From positions 806,001-870,000 of the forward strand of contig OY781093.1 in the NCBI GenBank assembly GCA_963676355.1: 64,000 nt of DNA, in the 5' to 3' direction. Each line of letters opens with the position of its first letter. The first letter of the stretch is position 1. The position numbers and the translations under genes were made by a program. The DNA is from JAGLOK01 sp963676355 (GTDB lineage Bacteria; Bacillota; Clostridia; Christensenellales; UMGS416). The notes under the pieces are model-generated. The model ran no database searches and was not told where the DNA came from. It was given only the letters and a program-made list of their open reading frames with translations. Shown here one piece after another: positions 63,152 through 64,000 of this stretch.

Positions 63152-64000
63152 ATTTTACTATCCTCATTCTTTTCAATTTTTTTAATTTTAGTACTTGCCT
63201 TAGATACTAGTTTTTTTAACGATTTTATTTCTTTTTTAATTTCGATATATTTAGTACTATTAGTAATTATCCATTTTTCATATTCATTTAATTTAAGTTC
63301 TGCTTGATAGTTACTTTTGTCATTATCAAGATCCACGGCATAGAATAATTTATTTGTTTTGTTTTTGAAATGAGCTTTTATTTCTTTAATTTTGGCGTTT
63401 ACATTTTTAATTTCTGATTTTATTTCAATATAATTTTCTTTTTTTTCATTTTTACAAAAATAATTTATTTTTTTAATTGAAGATTTTAAAGAATGAAGAA
63501 TTCTTTGCGGTTTTCCGAGATAAGGACTAATTACTTTTATCCCGTTACATGCATCGTTAACTGATAGCCCGTAATACTCCATAATCAAGTCTGATTTTAA
63601 TGCTTCAAGTATAATTTCATAGCCAAAGAATATCATATCTCTCTTCTCTATTAAATAATAAACTTTGTTTTTATCATAAGACAGTTTTGCAACCCAATAT
63701 AGTAGAATTATAATTAAACTTACTAGAATATTGAAATAAAAAAAATCAGTTCCTTTAACAGTACTATAAATACTAAAATTTAAATTGTATATTTTTACAA
63801 AAATTAATATCAAAGTTATAATAATAAAAATGAGCTCGCTTACAAAAAAATTGTTAAAGAATCTTTTATTTAATATCCTAATAATTATTTTATTACCTAT
63901 AAAAGGTATTATTATTCTTCGGGATGAATTTACATCGACTACAGAAATAAAAATAATATAAGTTATTAAAATTAAATAACTTGCATAGTGTATTATTGCA
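63148..64000 (-). CDS. Membrane protein of unknown function in restriction operon, 5' truncated by window edge
   Basis: The frame stays open to the right edge, so the gene begins outside the window; the TTG at 63813 is internal. At least three membrane helices are visible (YLILITYIIFISVV, SELIFIIITLILIFVKI, FNILVSLIIILLYWVA), followed by a cytoplasmic Lys/Glu-rich region of about 170 residues with coiled-coil character to the end. It is extremely AT-rich even for this window. It overlaps hsdR by 4 bases, so it is co-translated with the restriction gene. I do not recognise the family. A membrane-linked defence effector or sensor is one possibility, based only on context. Confidence 0.7.
   Translation of the reverse strand, partial: AIIHYASYLILITYIIFISVVDVNSSRRIIIPFIGNKIIIRILNKRFFNNFFVSELIFIIITLILIFVKIYNLNFSIYSTVKGTDFFYFNILVSLIIILLYWVAKLSYDKNKVYYLIEKRDMIFFGYEIILEALKSDLIMEYYGLSVNDACNGIKVISPYLGKPQRILHSLKSSIKKINYFCKNEKKENYIEIKSEIKNVNAKIKEIKAHFKNKTNKLFYAVDLDNDKSNYQAELKLNEYEKWIITNSTKYIEIKKEIKSLKKLVSKASTKIKKIEKNEDSKI

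Overview
The window reads as a chromosomal segment of an AT-rich, Gram-positive anaerobe of the class Clostridia, probably a gut commensal. The pointers are lipobox signal peptides on every solute-binding protein, LplB/YtcP-type sugar permeases without a local ATPase, YesM/YesN two-component pairs, a class B sortase with NPQTG-anchored surface proteins, strong AGGAGG ribosome sites, and several TTG/GTG starts. No rRNA or intact tRNA gene, and no CRISPR array, was seen.

Left part (1-20.7 kb). A 5'-truncated phage-type C-type-lectin-fold protein is followed by an operon (911-7717) with two permeases, a binding lipoprotein, a beta-lactamase-fold serine hydrolase and a CocE/NonD-family acyl hydrolase. 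After an MFS transporter and a LacI-type regulator comes a second importer, divided between the two strands around a shared promoter region with tandem 11-bp boxes (12238-12365). Two esterase-D-type esterases, two more CocE/NonD proteins (one lacking its catalytic Ser and His) and a feruloyl-esterase-like enzyme follow (14129-20664). Together there are seven alpha/beta- or beta-lactamase-fold hydrolases, none with a visible signal peptide, and no glycosidase. The inferred logic is import of an acylated small molecule or oligosaccharide followed by de-esterification in the cytoplasm.

Middle part (21.4-38.8 kb). A third importer includes a permease with an unusual N-terminal extension made of three copies of a 4-helix membrane module. 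It is followed by a YesM/YesN pair and a second binding lipoprotein. A fourth importer (31745-35278), paralogous to the first, is followed by a second YesN/YesM pair. All importers presumably share an ATPase encoded elsewhere.

Surface region (39.4-54.9 kb). A class B sortase, a sensor kinase with a 7TMR-DISM-like sensor, and a response regulator with a BTAD-type output domain precede two large NPQTG proteins. These share near-identical promoter/5' and 3' ends but have different middles; one carries a C-type lectin domain with EPN and WND motifs and four 240-bp tandem repeats. A third large Ig-like surface protein and a truncated copy of its tail lie downstream.

Decayed mobile DNA (about 46.7-58.6 kb, with an older patch at 39 kb). 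This holds serine-recombinase fragments, a parB-like gene with a stop codon, a LuxR tail, an apparently intact IS3-family element (55182-56485) sitting on the start of a broken methionine aminopeptidase gene, and a headless recombinase followed by a tRNA-3'-end-like sequence. The right end (58.8-64 kb) is a minus-strand defence operon: a membrane protein running off the window, a type I restriction HsdR, and an Mrr-like endonuclease. All calls come from reading the sequence; no database search was possible.
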